Source: Nibribacter ruber (GTDB lineage: Bacteria; Bacteroidota; Bacteroidia; Cytophagales; Hymenobacteraceae). Taken from it: DNA of 64,000 nucleotides. The stretch covers positions 2,189,501 through 2,253,500 of the forward strand of contig NZ_CP047897.1 of the NCBI RefSeq assembly GCF_009913235.1, written 5' to 3'. This document shows positions 1 through 10,240 of this stretch, piece by piece; within the stretch, counting starts at the first letter, position 1, and every line of letters starts with the position of its first letter. Both the position numbers and the translations under genes were made by a program. The notes under the pieces are model-generated. The model worked only from the letters and a program-made list of their open reading frames with translations. It did no database searches and had not been told where the DNA came from.

Positions 1-505
1 GCTTGGTCCACTTGCCGTTTTCCCATTTGCTCAGGTATAGGTCATCATAGCCTTTGGTCTTGCGCAGACCGGCGGTGATGATGAGCGTGTTCTGGTCTGG
101 TGAGAGATGGGCACCCATGTTATAGGAGTGGTTTCTGAACTTAGGGAAAGGCTTCTCCCCAGTTTTCTGGAAACCAGCCCCGTCCCAGCGGTAAATGGCA
201 ATTCTTTCCTGCTTACGATCTACCTTTTGGTAGACGTACAGTTCGTTCCCAGCAGCATTGGAGCCAATAAGTGCGTTGACCGCCCCACCATTGAGAGACG
301 CCTCTTTGTGGTAGGAGCCTTGGTCGCCGCGCTTTTCGGTGTAGAGAAACTGGCCGTTGGTTTCCTTGATGGTGTACACCAGCAGGTCTTCGCCTACCAG
401 ATAGAAATCGGCTAGGTTGTCTTTGGTTTCACGTACGGCCGTCTGAGCTTGGCCCACCGTCCAGGATGACAGCAGGATGGCTATTGTGTAAAGGGTTCTT
501 TTCAT
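1..505 (-). CDS. Partial PD40/OmpA-type surface protein (N-terminus only; runs off left edge)
   Basis: The first 168 codons of a minus-strand gene are inside the window; the stop lies beyond base 1. The ATG at 503-505 opens a signal peptide (MKRTLYTIAILL, then an Ala-Gln-Ala type cleavage region). The visible part reads like the WD40/PD40 beta-propeller proteins of Bacteroidota: it contains 'AHLSPDQNTLIITAG' and 'YDDLYLSKWENGKW', the usual PD40 blade pattern. It starts 20 bp after the PorP/SprF stop, so it is probably the third gene of the adhesin operon. In this gene order the third protein often ends in an OmpA peptidoglycan-binding domain; that end is not visible, so the OmpA part is inference. 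Confidence 0.75.
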   Translation of the reverse strand, partial: MKRTLYTIAILLSSWTVGQAQTAVRETKDNLADFYLVGEDLLVYTIKETNGQFLYTEKRGDQGSYHKEASLNGGAVNALIGSNAAGNELYVYQKVDRKQERIAIYRWDGAGFQKTGEKPFPKFRNHSYNMGAHLSPDQNTLIITAGLRKTKGYDDLYLSKWENGKWTK

Positions 506-525
506 TGTATCTAGCTAAACTCAGA

Positions 526-1521
526 TTACCACATGGTTACTTTTTTACCCAGTCTAGGGTATTTGACAGGGAAGAGGTTATAAGTCACCATGAACTCGCT
601 GGTGTTCTTGCCTATGTAGTTGGCTTTGCCGGTGGGCATCTCCAACACATACCCTATCCTGAACTGGTTTAAGCGCACGCCCGCGTTCACGGTGTAGGCC
701 AGGTCATGGCGGTAGCCGCCTCCTGCCCAAAACGTGTTCTGGAAAACGGCCTTTGCCTGCACCTCGGTGGTTTCCTCCTGAAAGCTGTCATACCGGAAGA
801 TACCGTTGGCCACCAGTCCAATCTGGTCTGAAACCGCGGCGCGGTACCCCAACTGCACCACGTGTTGCAAGGCGTAGCTGCCATCCAAGAACTTGTCGCC
901 AGAAGAGATTTCGCCTTTGGCGATGTCCTGCAGAGCGTAGCCCAGATAGGCATTCTCTCCTGTGAGCATCACGCCCAGGTTCATGTCTAGCTTGCCGGCC
1001 CGGTTTTCTTTGCCCAGGTATTCAGCATATTCCTGGTCTCCGTCCTGGTCAATGACCAGTTTGTTGCCGTTCAGGCGTTGAATGCCGTAGGTCAAACCCA
1101 CGCCGGCCCGCAGGCTCATCTTCTCAGAGAGCCTAATGCGCGAGCCGTAGCTCAACTGCACCTGCGTTTCTACAAACGGCCCGAAGGAGTCATGCAGCAC
1201 CGACAACCCGTAGGCATGCTTGGCGCCCGCCTGCCGGTTGTAGTAGTCTGGGTTGCGGGTTTTCATCACGTCAGAATTTCTCCAGGCAGTGATGTCTGCG
1301 GCGTCTAGCTCTACAGAGGCAAAAATGGTGCGTGGGGCGTCTTCAAAGCCGGTCCACTGATCACGGTAAAAGGTTTTTACCATGGAGCCTTCATACCCGG
1401 TCAAGGCCGGGTTGAAGTACTGCTGGAACAGGGAGAAGTTGGCAATATGCTTCCGGCTCTGGGCAGAAGCGCCCAGAGCGGTAAGCAGTATACAAATAGA
1501 TATGGTTAACTTTTTCATCAT
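526..1521 (-). CDS. PorP/SprF family type IX secretion outer-membrane protein
   Basis: A 331-residue protein with a signal peptide ending near 'GASAQ' and then the family opening 'HIANFSLFQQYFNPALTGYEG', followed by 'FYRDQWTGF'. This is the hallmark of PorP/SprF proteins, predicted outer-membrane barrels that help export or anchor proteins carrying type B (CHU_C) sorting domains. Length is normal for the family. Its start codon overlaps the stop of the giant adhesin (TAATG), so the two are translationally coupled; a second ATG follows one codon later and cannot be told apart. Context strongly suggests it serves the adhesin encoded just upstream, as SprF serves SprB. Family call is firm; the specific partner is inference. 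Confidence 0.93.
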   Translation of the reverse strand: MMKKLTISICILLTALGASAQSRKHIANFSLFQQYFNPALTGYEGSMVKTFYRDQWTGFEDAPRTIFASVELDAADITAWRNSDVMKTRNPDYYNRQAGAKHAYGLSVLHDSFGPFVETQVQLSYGSRIRLSEKMSLRAGVGLTYGIQRLNGNKLVIDQDGDQEYAEYLGKENRAGKLDMNLGVMLTGENAYLGYALQDIAKGEISSGDKFLDGSYALQHVVQLGYRAAVSDQIGLVANGIFRYDSFQEETTEVQAKAVFQNTFWAGGGYRHDLAYTVNAGVRLNQFRIGYVLEMPTGKANYIGKNTSEFMVTYNLFPVKYPRLGKKVTMW

Positions 1522-4500
1522 TATTGTTTCTTAAGGATGGTCACCGTTCCTCTCTTCACAAAGTTGATATCCTTGATGTGGATGATGTACAGGTAAGGAC
1601 CTACCAATACTCTGCCGTTGGTGTCTCTTCCGTTCCAGCCCTCTTCTGGGTTGGTAGTATGGAACAAGCGCACCCCAGAACGGTCAAACACCTGTACTTC
1701 CACGCTGTTGTAGAACCTCAGTTCTGGCACGGTCCAGGTGTCATTGACTCCGTCTCCGTTGGGAGAGAAAGCGTTCACAATCTTCAGGTCAACGGTTTCT
1801 TTGCTGTAGGCTTCTTTGGTGATGGTGAAGACCTTCTCAAAGGTGTTGTCATAAGGATCTGTGGCCAATACTCTAATGGAGAAAGTGGTTCTACCAGACA
1901 AGCCTTTGTTGGACAACAAGTACAGCTTGCCGTCTCTGATGTCAAAGAGGTCATTGTCTGTGCTGCCGGCACCGGTGATAAGGTCAAAGCGATGCTGGTT
2001 CTCTGGTAGGTTGTCAATTGGATCATCCACGTCTACCGCAGTAAAGGTGCCGATGGCTTGGTCAGGCAGAATGCTTGGCTGGAAGGTAGCCTTGCTTAGC
2101 TTGATGTCTGTAGGCGCCTGGTTAGGCAACACGCGCACGGTCCATTTAGCTACCACATTGTCTACGTTAGACTTGTCTGACGGCACATTTAGAATGCCCG
2201 TCAGCTCATAATCGCCGGCCACCAGGCCGTTGTAGGTTCCTGGCTGCCAAGTGACTGGCACCTGTGCCTTGTTTCCGTCTGTGAAGGTCACTTCTACGGT
2301 GGCAGGCTTAGGCACCTGCGCAAAAGTGGTTCTGATCTTCACTTCTACCATGGCGGGCTTGGCTACAGAAACCGCGTTTGGTCTAACAGTAACCGTTTGT
2401 GTGGCCGTTGCGGTGTTGCCAGAAGCGTCCGTCACGGTCCAGGTGACAGTGGTGGTGCCGGTTGGGTATTCAGCCGGGCCATTGTTGTTGAACGTGGTGG
2501 CGGAGCAATTGTCTGCCGTTACCGGCGTGCCGAGGGCCACATTAGAAGCCGTGGTTTTGCCCGGATCAACGTTTACCGTCACATTGGCCGGAGCCGTAAT
2601 GGTTGGGTTGGTTTTGTCTTCTACCGTTATGATCACCTGGGCAGTGGCTGCGTTGCCATTTACATCTGTCACGGTAAAGGTTACCACGTTGGCCCCTACG
2701 TTGCTGCAGTCAAACACAGACTTAGACAGCACCATGGACGCAATGCCACAGTTGTCTGAAGAGTTTGCGTTTACATCTGCCGCGGTAATGGTAGCCGCGC
2801 CGTTGGCATCTAACTGTATAGTCAGGTTCTGCGCCAGTACCACTGGGCCCACCTTGTCTTCTACGGTTACTATTGCTTTGGCCGTGTGCGTGTTACCGCT
2901 TTGGTCAGTTACCGTGATGGTGACCTCATTGTCTCCTACGTTCGCGCAGGTGAAGTCCGTCTTGTCAACAGTGATAGTCGCTATGGTGCAATTGTCTGTA
3001 GAACCGCCATCTACCTGAGCAGCCGTGATGGCAACTTTCCCTGTGGCATCTAGCTGTACCGTCAAGTTTTTGGCAACAGCCACCGGCGCCACCTTGTCTT
3101 CCACCGTAACAATGGCCTCCACTGTGGCACTGTTTCCATTCTTATCTGTAACCGTCAAGACAACCGTGTTCTGTCCTAGATGACCGCAGTCAAAGTCTGT
3201 CTTAGACACTGTCATGGAGGCAATGCCGCAGGCGTCTGAACTACCGTTGTCCAGGTCAGCAGCTGCAATGATGACTTTGCCCGTGGCATCTAACTGAACC
3301 TTGATGTTTCTGGCAACGGCTACCGGAGCAACCTTGTCTTCAATTTTCACTGTGGCTGTGCCCGTAGAGACGTTGCCATGGATGTCAGTTACCGTTAGGG
3401 TCACCACATTGTCTCCTACATTCTCACAGCTGAAGTTAGCCTTGTCTATGGTGACAGATTGGATTCCGCAGTTGTCCTTAGAACCATTGTCCACTTGAGC
3501 AGCTGTAATACTGGCATTGCCGGCTGCGTCTAGTTGCACCGTGATGTTCTGCGCAGTCACTACCGGAGCCATTTTGTCCACAATGGTAATGACAGCAGAA
3601 GCAGAGTTGGTGTTTCCGCTCTTATCAGTTATGGTGAGCGTCACTGTGTTTTCACCAACATTGCTGCAGTTGAAATCAGTCTTGGAGAGCACTAGTGTAC
3701 CAATTCCGCAGTTGTCTGTTGAATTGTTGTTTACCTGAGCTGCCGTCACCGTTGCCTCACCGTTTGCATCTAGCTCTACCGTGATGTTTTTAGCGATGGC
3801 TACCGGGGCGATCTCTTCTACTACCGTGACAATGGCATCTGCCGTAGACACATTTCCGTTCACATCGGTTACCGTCAGGGTTACCGTATTAGGGCCAGTG
3901 GCAGTACAGTCAAATGTAGTTTTAGACAATGTCATGGAGGCAATGCCACAGGCATCTGAGCTTCCGTTGTCAATGTCTGCCACCATGATAGAAACAGTAC
4001 CGTTGGCCCCAAGTGGAGCAGTAATGTTTTTGGCAATGGCCGTAGGCGCCACTTTGTCCTGTACGGTGATAGTCACTACGGCTGTAGACACATTGTTATT
4101 ATTGTCTGTTACTGTTATTGTTACTGGGTTAGCCCCCACATTGCTACAGTCAAAATCTGATTTAGACAAAGTCATGGAAGCAATGCCGCAGGCGTCTGAG
4201 CTACCATTGTCTACATCAGCGGTGGTAACCACCACTTTACCTGTGGCATCTAACTGTGCGGTGAAGTTCTTGGCAAGTACCACCGGCGCAATTCTGTCTT
4301 CTACCGTCACGATAGCGTCTATTGCGTGCATGTTGCCGCTCTTGTCTGCCACCGTTAACGTCACCGTGTTTGGCCCAATGTTACCACAGTCAAAGGCTGT
4401 CTTTGAAAGGGTCATCATTTCAATACCGCAGTTGTCTGTAGAGCTATTATTCACCTGAGCGGCGGCAACAGATACTTTACCTGTGGCATCTAGCTGTACT

Positions 4501-7500
4501 GTAATGTTTTTGGCAATGGCCACTGGGGCGATTACGTCTTGAACAGTCACCACAGCAGTGGCCGTATGTACGTTGCCACTGTTGTCTGTAGCCGTTAGCA
4601 CTACTGTGTTCTCGCCAAGGTTAATGCAGTCAAAGTTGGCTGTAGAAAGCGCTAAAGTGACAGGGCTGCATTGGTCTGCAGAACCATTGTCTACCATGGC
4701 TGGCGTGATGGTTGCCACTCCGTTCGCATCTAGTTGTACCGCAATGTTCTTGGCTTTGGCCATTGGCAGATTTTTGTCTTCAATGGTTACTGTGGCCGTC
4801 TTCGTCTGGGAGTTGCCGTTCACGTCTGTTACGGTCAACGTCACCGTGTTCGCACCCACATTGGTACAGTCAAAGCTGGTTTTGTCCAGGCTATACCCGT
4901 TGGATGGTATAGAGCAATTGTCTGTAGAGCCATTGTTGATCTGCGCCGGAGTGATAACAGCTGTACCATTGGCGTCTAACGCTACTATAATGTTCTGGGT
5001 AAGGACGGTTGGCTTCTGCGTATCCGTTACGGTCACATCAAAGCTGGTAGTGGTAATATTACCGGCCGCGTCTTTTGCTTCAAACGTGTTGGTAGTTGTA
5101 CCTACTGGGAACAAAGAACCAGAGGCAAGACCAGCTGTTTGGGTGATGGTTACAGGACTGGTGCAGTTGTCAGTGGCGGTTACTCCTCCTGGGCTACCGC
5201 CTGAAATTTCAAATACAACTGTTAGAACCTGTGAAGGTCCATTACACGTTTGTGAACCTGCACCACCCCAGTTAGGATTTCCGAAGTTAACATCAATACA
5301 AGGTCTAACTGTGTACCCATTTTGACAACTACACATTGATCCACTGGCTGTTAGTTCAATAGCAGGCTGGTTGTTTCCGTCTGTTCCACAGAAACCAACA
5401 TTCCAAGTCCTGCCGTTCTCAGTTACAGAAGTTGACGTTCTGGTATGTAATGCATTGGCAATTTGAGCTATTAAAGCAGGATCTGAAATAGATACTCCTG
5501 TCTGGTCCAAAGAACCCTTAATAGTTAATTTTGAAAAATTTAAGCTTGGTAATAGTTGATCTTGGAAAGCCTTCCACTCATCACAATGAGGAGAGGTTTG
5601 CCCTTCAACAAATGCCTGAGAGAAAGTAATCTTTTCTGGAGCATCATAATTTACAATAGCTCCACACTTGTCTACCTCATTGGTCTTAGTGATAGAAGCA
5701 ACAGTTGCAAACACAGGTGCCGTTACGTCTTTCACTACTACGGTTTGAGTTTGAGTTTCTATGTTGCCGCTGCCGTCATCATACTTCCAGGTGATGGTGT
5801 AGCTTCCTTGGGCCGTATAAGTTAATGGATCAGTGGTAGTTGCCGTAATGGTTCCTGCCGTGTTGTCTGTGGCCGTTGGAGCAATTACCGTGGCAGAGCA
5901 TTCGCCTGTGATGGTTGCCAAGGGGTTCACATTAGGTACTGGCTTGGTCTGGTCTGTAGCGGTTACAGTGAACGTCTGGGTTCCTTTATTACCAGAAGCA
6001 TCTGTAGCGGTCAAGGTTACTGTGACAGGTACGTTCTTAGCAAGAGCGGTTCCTGCTGCTGGTGATTGCGTGATAGCAACTGAGCCTGAGTTATCCGTGG
6101 CAGAGGCCAGGGCTGCGTAATCTTTCAAAGAGGCCGTGCCTGTAATGGCATCTAAGGCTACTATTTCATTGCCCTGCGAAGAGGTAAATACCGGGTTGGT
6201 GTTGTCCAGTACCGTCACCGTGGCTGTGGCAGTATTCACGTTGCCGTTCACATCTGTGGCGGTAAGCGTTATGGGATTGGTTCCCAGGTTAGTCGCTGTG
6301 AAACTGGTTTTGTCAACGGTAACAGAGGCAATGCCGCAGTTATCTGTAACACCAGCATTTACGTCTGCCGCCGTGATGCTGGCGTTGCCGTTGGCATCTA
6401 AGAAGACCGTGGCATTTTTAGCAAAAAGGCCTGCATCTGTTTGCACAAATACGTGGAGCTTTTTGGTTGTGTAGGTATTGGCGTTAAAAGCAAACGTCCA
6501 GTCTGGATTCCCCACGCCCTGGTTGCCAATTCCTACGTCTGAAAACCCACCTACAGTTTCTGACCATCTATTATAGGCAAGAAGCGTCTGTTTTGCTCCA
6601 TAATTATGGACTTGAAAGGACCCATAACAGTTGGCACCATCTCTGGTATCATCAAAATCATAGACACCTGCATTAGCTCCCGGTAAATTGGTGGCATTTC
6701 CTGTTGCATAACAGTTAGACCAGATTTCAACATTACCGGTTGCAATGCCCGTGCCAGTGGTCACACCAGCATTAGAGCTAGCAAAGACATTCAAGTTGTT
6801 CACTTTCTGCTGGAAGCCAGTTGCTCCGGTTGGGATACCCAACTCAGAAACGTTTTGGCTAAAAGCATCCATAGATACCCATACCCATTTGTTATCCAGT
6901 TCTAAAGCATAGGCAATGCGCGTAATAGCCTTCCCCTGTAGGGACGATGCATTGTTTACTGCATAGAGAATATCATCTGGGCTGTTGTAATCTGCAGTAT
7001 TAGGTATGTTCAACGTATAGGCCAGATTGAAATTAGCCGCCTCAGAGACATTAGCCAGCAAGTTGGAAGGCGCTGCAAACGCAACCACTCCAGGTTTTTG
7101 AGTATCTTTCACTACAACCTTTTGCTGAGCCGTAGAACTATTTCCATTCCCGTCATTGAAGGTCCAGGTAATGGTAAACTCGCCTTGCGTATTGTACACC
7201 AAAGGATCTGTGGTAGTACCTGTGATGGTGCCTGCACAATTGTCTGTAGTGGTAGGGGCCGTCACAGTAGCCGAACACTGACCCGTTACATCTGCCAAAA
7301 CAGGAACTATTGGCTTGGTCGTATCTTCTATGACTACCACCTGAGCCGTAGCAGAGGCAGTGCAACCCGTCTGGGTTACAATGACGTTGTAACTACCTGA
7401 TGCGGTGGCAGTATAGGTGTTGTTGGTTGCTCCGTTGATTGGAGTTCCGTCTTTGGTCCATTGGTAGGTGCTTCCTGCCGCTGAGGTAGCCGTAAACACA

Positions 7501-9170
7501 ACAGAGCTACCACTACACTGGGTAAGGGGGTTATTGGTCGTGAAGGATACGGTAGGTGCTACAAACGCTGGAGCAGTACCAGTTACTTTACCAGCTACCC
7601 AGTTAGAAGAAGCTCCCGTAAGGGCAAAGTTGGACAAGGTTCCGTCCATACCCCCCACTAAGTCAGCTACAGTAGTAACACCAGCGTTATCTTCTCCAAC
7701 ATTGCCGTGGTTAAACTTATAGTAAGATACCAAACCTGTTTGCGGAAGGGTCAATTCAGCATTCATGCTGTTCTTAAGTTCGCCTTCGCACAATACCCGG
7801 TTCCACAATCTTACCTCATCAATGGATCCGGCAAAGATTCCGTTTTGCAGAGGAACGCCCGGCTTATATCCAATACCCCTTAAGGATAGGTTAAAGCCCG
7901 TTAGATTATTCGAGCCGCTGCCATCTGGCTCGCCATTGATGTAAATTTTAACGGCACCGGTGGTAAAATCACGGGTAGCCGCTACAAACACCCATTCATT
8001 GAGTGGAATGGTTTGCGCTGACTCAGTGGCATTTCCCCAAGTGTTGCCATTTCCGAAGTTGACGTGCAACTTGTTGTTGGCATTGTTGATAGACATGGAG
8101 CTAATGTTATCCTTCGCCCAAATCTCATCATAGCCAAATCCATTGTTAGCTGTTCTGTAAATCCAGGCACTGATGGTAAGTGACTCCAGGCTATTGTGAA
8201 CATTGCCTAAATCAACAATATCATCTACACCATCAAAGTTAAGGGCTGTTGCAGGGGTAACAAGTACAGTTATGATTGCCTTTCCATTTCCTGAATTTAC
8301 TCCAGCGAGATTAGTAGGGTTCAAGCCAGCATTGTATGAACCTCCGCCAGCACCGTGCGCATATTCATAACCTGATCCAACAAAAGAACCACCCTGACCT
8401 CCACTGTAACCGCCTCCGCCGCCAGAGCGGACAGCATTATCATATGCGGCACCGCCACCTCCACCAAATCCGCCCCTACCTGCCGTTGTTCCTGCTCCAC
8501 CTTGTCCTCCATTAACGTAAGCTATTCCTCCAGTTCCAGTAGAGCCATTTAACCCATTGGTTAATAACCCGCCACCGCCGCTTGCCCCCCTATTACCTAA
8601 AAGACAACAGTCAGTCAACCCAGATTGTCCGCCGTTTCCGTTAATACCACCGCCATTATTATGCACAGACCCGCCAGAGGTAGTTATCTGCCCTCCAGAC
8701 ACTAGTGGATTGAAGCTTCCAGAAGTAAAAAAAGCACTAGAAAAACCTCCACCTCCGCCAGCAACTGCTAAAGGAGTATTCCCAATTTGCTTTACAACAA
8801 ATGTACCGCCGCCGCCGCCGCCGCCAGAATTATCAGAGCTAGTGACGGATGTACCCATCTCTCCAACCAGTATATTCAACACCTCACCTGGCGTTACGGA
8901 GAACTCCCCTTTTATACTTGCACCTAAACCGCCTCCATTTCCTCCTTGAGCGCCTAAGGCCTCAATAGAAATCTTTGTAACGCCAGCAGGTACAGTATAG
9001 GATTGTAGTCCACCCGTGTAGGTTAGCGTAGTTGTTTGAGCATTGCCCACAAAAGGAGCAGCCAGCATCAAGAGGGCTGCTATCCAAGAGAACAGCGCTT
9101 TTATTTTTGACCTTTTAAAGTCTGGCGTTTGCCACCGTAGCTTAGGAGGCGGTGAGTAAAATTGCTTCAT
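1521..9170 (-). CDS. Giant T9SS type B (CHU_C) surface adhesin with Gly-rich, LamG, HYR-repeat and cadherin-like domains
   Basis: 2549 residues. Order, with rough residue positions: signal peptide with a long polar n-region (1-45); glycine-rich domain (46-305); LamG/concanavalin-like fold starting 'ALNFDGVDDIVDLG' (310-520); Ig/PKD-like domain (540-620); HYR-type modules mixed with two unassigned segments (620-1380); ten tandem 80-residue HYR-like repeats, each with two Cys (1383-2184); another HYR (2185-2265); an Ig-like and a cadherin-like domain (2265-2455); and a C-terminal CHU_C domain 'NAFSPNGDGVNDTW' (2460-2549). The last is the type B sorting domain used by the type IX secretion system, so the protein is exported and displayed. 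It heads an operon with PorP/SprF and a PD40 protein. The role is probably adhesion or gliding; the ligand is unknown. Confidence 0.93.
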   Translation of the reverse strand: MKQFYSPPPKLRWQTPDFKRSKIKALFSWIAALLMLAAPFVGNAQTTTLTYTGGLQSYTVPAGVTKISIEALGAQGGNGGGLGASIKGEFSVTPGEVLNILVGEMGTSVTSSDNSGGGGGGGTFVVKQIGNTPLAVAGGGGGFSSAFFTSGSFNPLVSGGQITTSGGSVHNNGGGINGNGGQSGLTDCCLLGNRGASGGGGLLTNGLNGSTGTGGIAYVNGGQGGAGTTAGRGGFGGGGGAAYDNAVRSGGGGGYSGGQGGSFVGSGYEYAHGAGGGSYNAGLNPTNLAGVNSGNGKAIITVLVTPATALNFDGVDDIVDLGNVHNSLESLTISAWIYRTANNGFGYDEIWAKDNISSMSINNANNKLHVNFGNGNTWGNATESAQTIPLNEWVFVAATRDFTTGAVKIYINGEPDGSGSNNLTGFNLSLRGIGYKPGVPLQNGIFAGSIDEVRLWNRVLCEGELKNSMNAELTLPQTGLVSYYKFNHGNVGEDNAGVTTVADLVGGMDGTLSNFALTGASSNWVAGKVTGTAPAFVAPTVSFTTNNPLTQCSGSSVVFTATSAAGSTYQWTKDGTPINGATNNTYTATASGSYNVIVTQTGCTASATAQVVVIEDTTKPIVPVLADVTGQCSATVTAPTTTDNCAGTITGTTTDPLVYNTQGEFTITWTFNDGNGNSSTAQQKVVVKDTQKPGVVAFAAPSNLLANVSEAANFNLAYTLNIPNTADYNSPDDILYAVNNASSLQGKAITRIAYALELDNKWVWVSMDAFSQNVSELGIPTGATGFQQKVNNLNVFASSNAGVTTGTGIATGNVEIWSNCYATGNATNLPGANAGVYDFDDTRDGANCYGSFQVHNYGAKQTLLAYNRWSETVGGFSDVGIGNQGVGNPDWTFAFNANTYTTKKLHVFVQTDAGLFAKNATVFLDANGNASITAADVNAGVTDNCGIASVTVDKTSFTATNLGTNPITLTATDVNGNVNTATATVTVLDNTNPVFTSSQGNEIVALDAITGTASLKDYAALASATDNSGSVAITQSPAAGTALAKNVPVTVTLTATDASGNKGTQTFTVTATDQTKPVPNVNPLATITGECSATVIAPTATDNTAGTITATTTDPLTYTAQGSYTITWKYDDGSGNIETQTQTVVVKDVTAPVFATVASITKTNEVDKCGAIVNYDAPEKITFSQAFVEGQTSPHCDEWKAFQDQLLPSLNFSKLTIKGSLDQTGVSISDPALIAQIANALHTRTSTSVTENGRTWNVGFCGTDGNNQPAIELTASGSMCSCQNGYTVRPCIDVNFGNPNWGGAGSQTCNGPSQVLTVVFEISGGSPGGVTATDNCTSPVTITQTAGLASGSLFPVGTTTNTFEAKDAAGNITTTSFDVTVTDTQKPTVLTQNIIVALDANGTAVITPAQINNGSTDNCSIPSNGYSLDKTSFDCTNVGANTVTLTVTDVNGNSQTKTATVTIEDKNLPMAKAKNIAVQLDANGVATITPAMVDNGSADQCSPVTLALSTANFDCINLGENTVVLTATDNSGNVHTATAVVTVQDVIAPVAIAKNITVQLDATGKVSVAAAQVNNSSTDNCGIEMMTLSKTAFDCGNIGPNTVTLTVADKSGNMHAIDAIVTVEDRIAPVVLAKNFTAQLDATGKVVVTTADVDNGSSDACGIASMTLSKSDFDCSNVGANPVTITVTDNNNNVSTAVVTITVQDKVAPTAIAKNITAPLGANGTVSIMVADIDNGSSDACGIASMTLSKTTFDCTATGPNTVTLTVTDVNGNVSTADAIVTVVEEIAPVAIAKNITVELDANGEATVTAAQVNNNSTDNCGIGTLVLSKTDFNCSNVGENTVTLTITDKSGNTNSASAVITIVDKMAPVVTAQNITVQLDAAGNASITAAQVDNGSKDNCGIQSVTIDKANFSCENVGDNVVTLTVTDIHGNVSTGTATVKIEDKVAPVAVARNIKVQLDATGKVIIAAADLDNGSSDACGIASMTVSKTDFDCGHLGQNTVVLTVTDKNGNSATVEAIVTVEDKVAPVAVAKNLTVQLDATGKVAITAAQVDGGSTDNCTIATITVDKTDFTCANVGDNEVTITVTDQSGNTHTAKAIVTVEDKVGPVVLAQNLTIQLDANGAATITAADVNANSSDNCGIASMVLSKSVFDCSNVGANVVTFTVTDVNGNAATAQVIITVEDKTNPTITAPANVTVNVDPGKTTASNVALGTPVTADNCSATTFNNNGPAEYPTGTTTVTWTVTDASGNTATATQTVTVRPNAVSVAKPAMVEVKIRTTFAQVPKPATVEVTFTDGNKAQVPVTWQPGTYNGLVAGDYELTGILNVPSDKSNVDNVVAKWTVRVLPNQAPTDIKLSKATFQPSILPDQAIGTFTAVDVDDPIDNLPENQHRFDLITGAGSTDNDLFDIRDGKLYLLSNKGLSGRTTFSIRVLATDPYDNTFEKVFTITKEAYSKETVDLKIVNAFSPNGDGVNDTWTVPELRFYNSVEVQVFDRSGVRLFHTTNPEEGWNGRDTNGRVLVGPYLYIIHIKDINFVKRGTVTILKKQ
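2618..5020 (-). repeat. Ten tandem ~240-bp coding repeats (HYR-like modules)
   Basis: Inside the adhesin gene, ten modules of about 80 residues follow each other. Each has the pattern 'APVAxAKNITVQLDAxG', a 'D(N/A)CGI' motif, an 'FDC' motif and 'NTVTLTVTDxxGN'. The nucleotide period is 240 bp with landmark motifs at about 3228, 3468, 3708, 3948, 4188, 4428 and 4668, so the inner units contain no indels. The outermost unit (residue ~1383) is slightly longer and more diverged. Two Cys per unit suggest one disulfide per module. Confidence 0.9.
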
Positions 9171-10084
9171 AGAAAGGGTTAAGTAGTAGATAGAATGTTT
9201 GAGCGAATTAGTAAGAATGACCTCATAGCATACAATTGACTATTCATTCCGTCACCGTGAGAGGTACAGAATGAACCGTCTAATGCATGCTTAACCAAGG
9301 CTGATGATTAAGTACTACTAGGGTACAAATGGTAATGGATAGCCTGAGCTATCAGTTGTAATGGTTATGAAAAAGCCCGAAAGAGCTTTAAAGCTGTATT
9401 TGCAGGGCTATTCTTAGCAGAATTAGCACTTCTATGATGAAATATTATTACTGTGGTATCTAACAAGCCAAGGGGGATAGCTTAACAATACCTGAGCATC
9501 TTGGGGGAGAAAGATGCTTTGACCAGCTTAAAAAATTGTAAAAGGCAGGGCAAATGTAGAAACCTTTATCAGTATTTAACGTAACGGCCCGAATTATTTT
9601 ACTACAAAAAGCCAAGTAATAATTCAATAAACCCAAAAAACGCCTAGCAAATGCTAGAAAACCTCTTTTTAGATGTTAGAAATACGTAGGTCTATGACGG
9701 TATTGGATAATTGGGCTTTCGAGAGAATTCTTATGTAAAAACAAAGGCATAATGAAATTTTCTCGCTCACACACGTAGGAGACGGGTAATCTTCGCGACC
9801 TGTTAGCCGAGCCCGGCACCAAGTTCATCAATCATCAATATGTTCTTGTGTTCAACCCTCTTGCCAGCTATACTCTGGTATAGCACATTGATTAGGCAAA
9901 ATGATCTAAACAGACGCAAAAAATGGAAGTGGTTATCTTAGAAGTTCTAGATGCTAAGGATAGCAGCATTAATGTTAAATGCTAGGTCGCATGAGGGGTA
10001 ACCACCGTCAACAGAAGAGTCTGCCCCTTTAATTCTATACACCAAGCGCCTTTAAAACTAGAAACGCATATTGATTACCAGCCT

Positions 10085-10122
10085 TGTTTTTGGCCTCTTT
10101 TCCGGAAAAGAGGCCAAAAACG
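10085..10122. repeat. 38-bp dispersed palindrome, copy 1
   Basis: Matches the consensus arms with C to T at base 1 and 'TCTTTTCC/GGAAAAGA' in the inner stem (a compensated change that keeps pairing). Lies about 155 bp beyond the stop of the next gene. Confidence 0.85.
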
Positions 10123-10210
10123 GCATTGTTTTCAGCTTTGCAAAAACTGTTAAGTTCATAGTGACAGCCGTAAACTTATACCCTAATCACCAGTGGCTAC
10201 CCACAGGCAC

Positions 10211-10240
10211 AAAAAAAAAGCAGCGGCCTTGAGCCGCTGC
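10211..10240 (-). terminator. Rho-independent terminator of the type A sorting-domain protein
   Basis: Stem GCAGCGGC / GCCGCTGC (10220-10240). On the minus strand it is followed by a run of nine T (10211-10219). Sits 38 bp after the stop at 10279. Confidence 0.9.

Noticed and set aside
2251-5325. Several 70-255 codon plus-strand frames antisense to the adhesin repeats
   Set aside because: They repeat with the same 240-bp period and are the mirror frames of the HYR modules.
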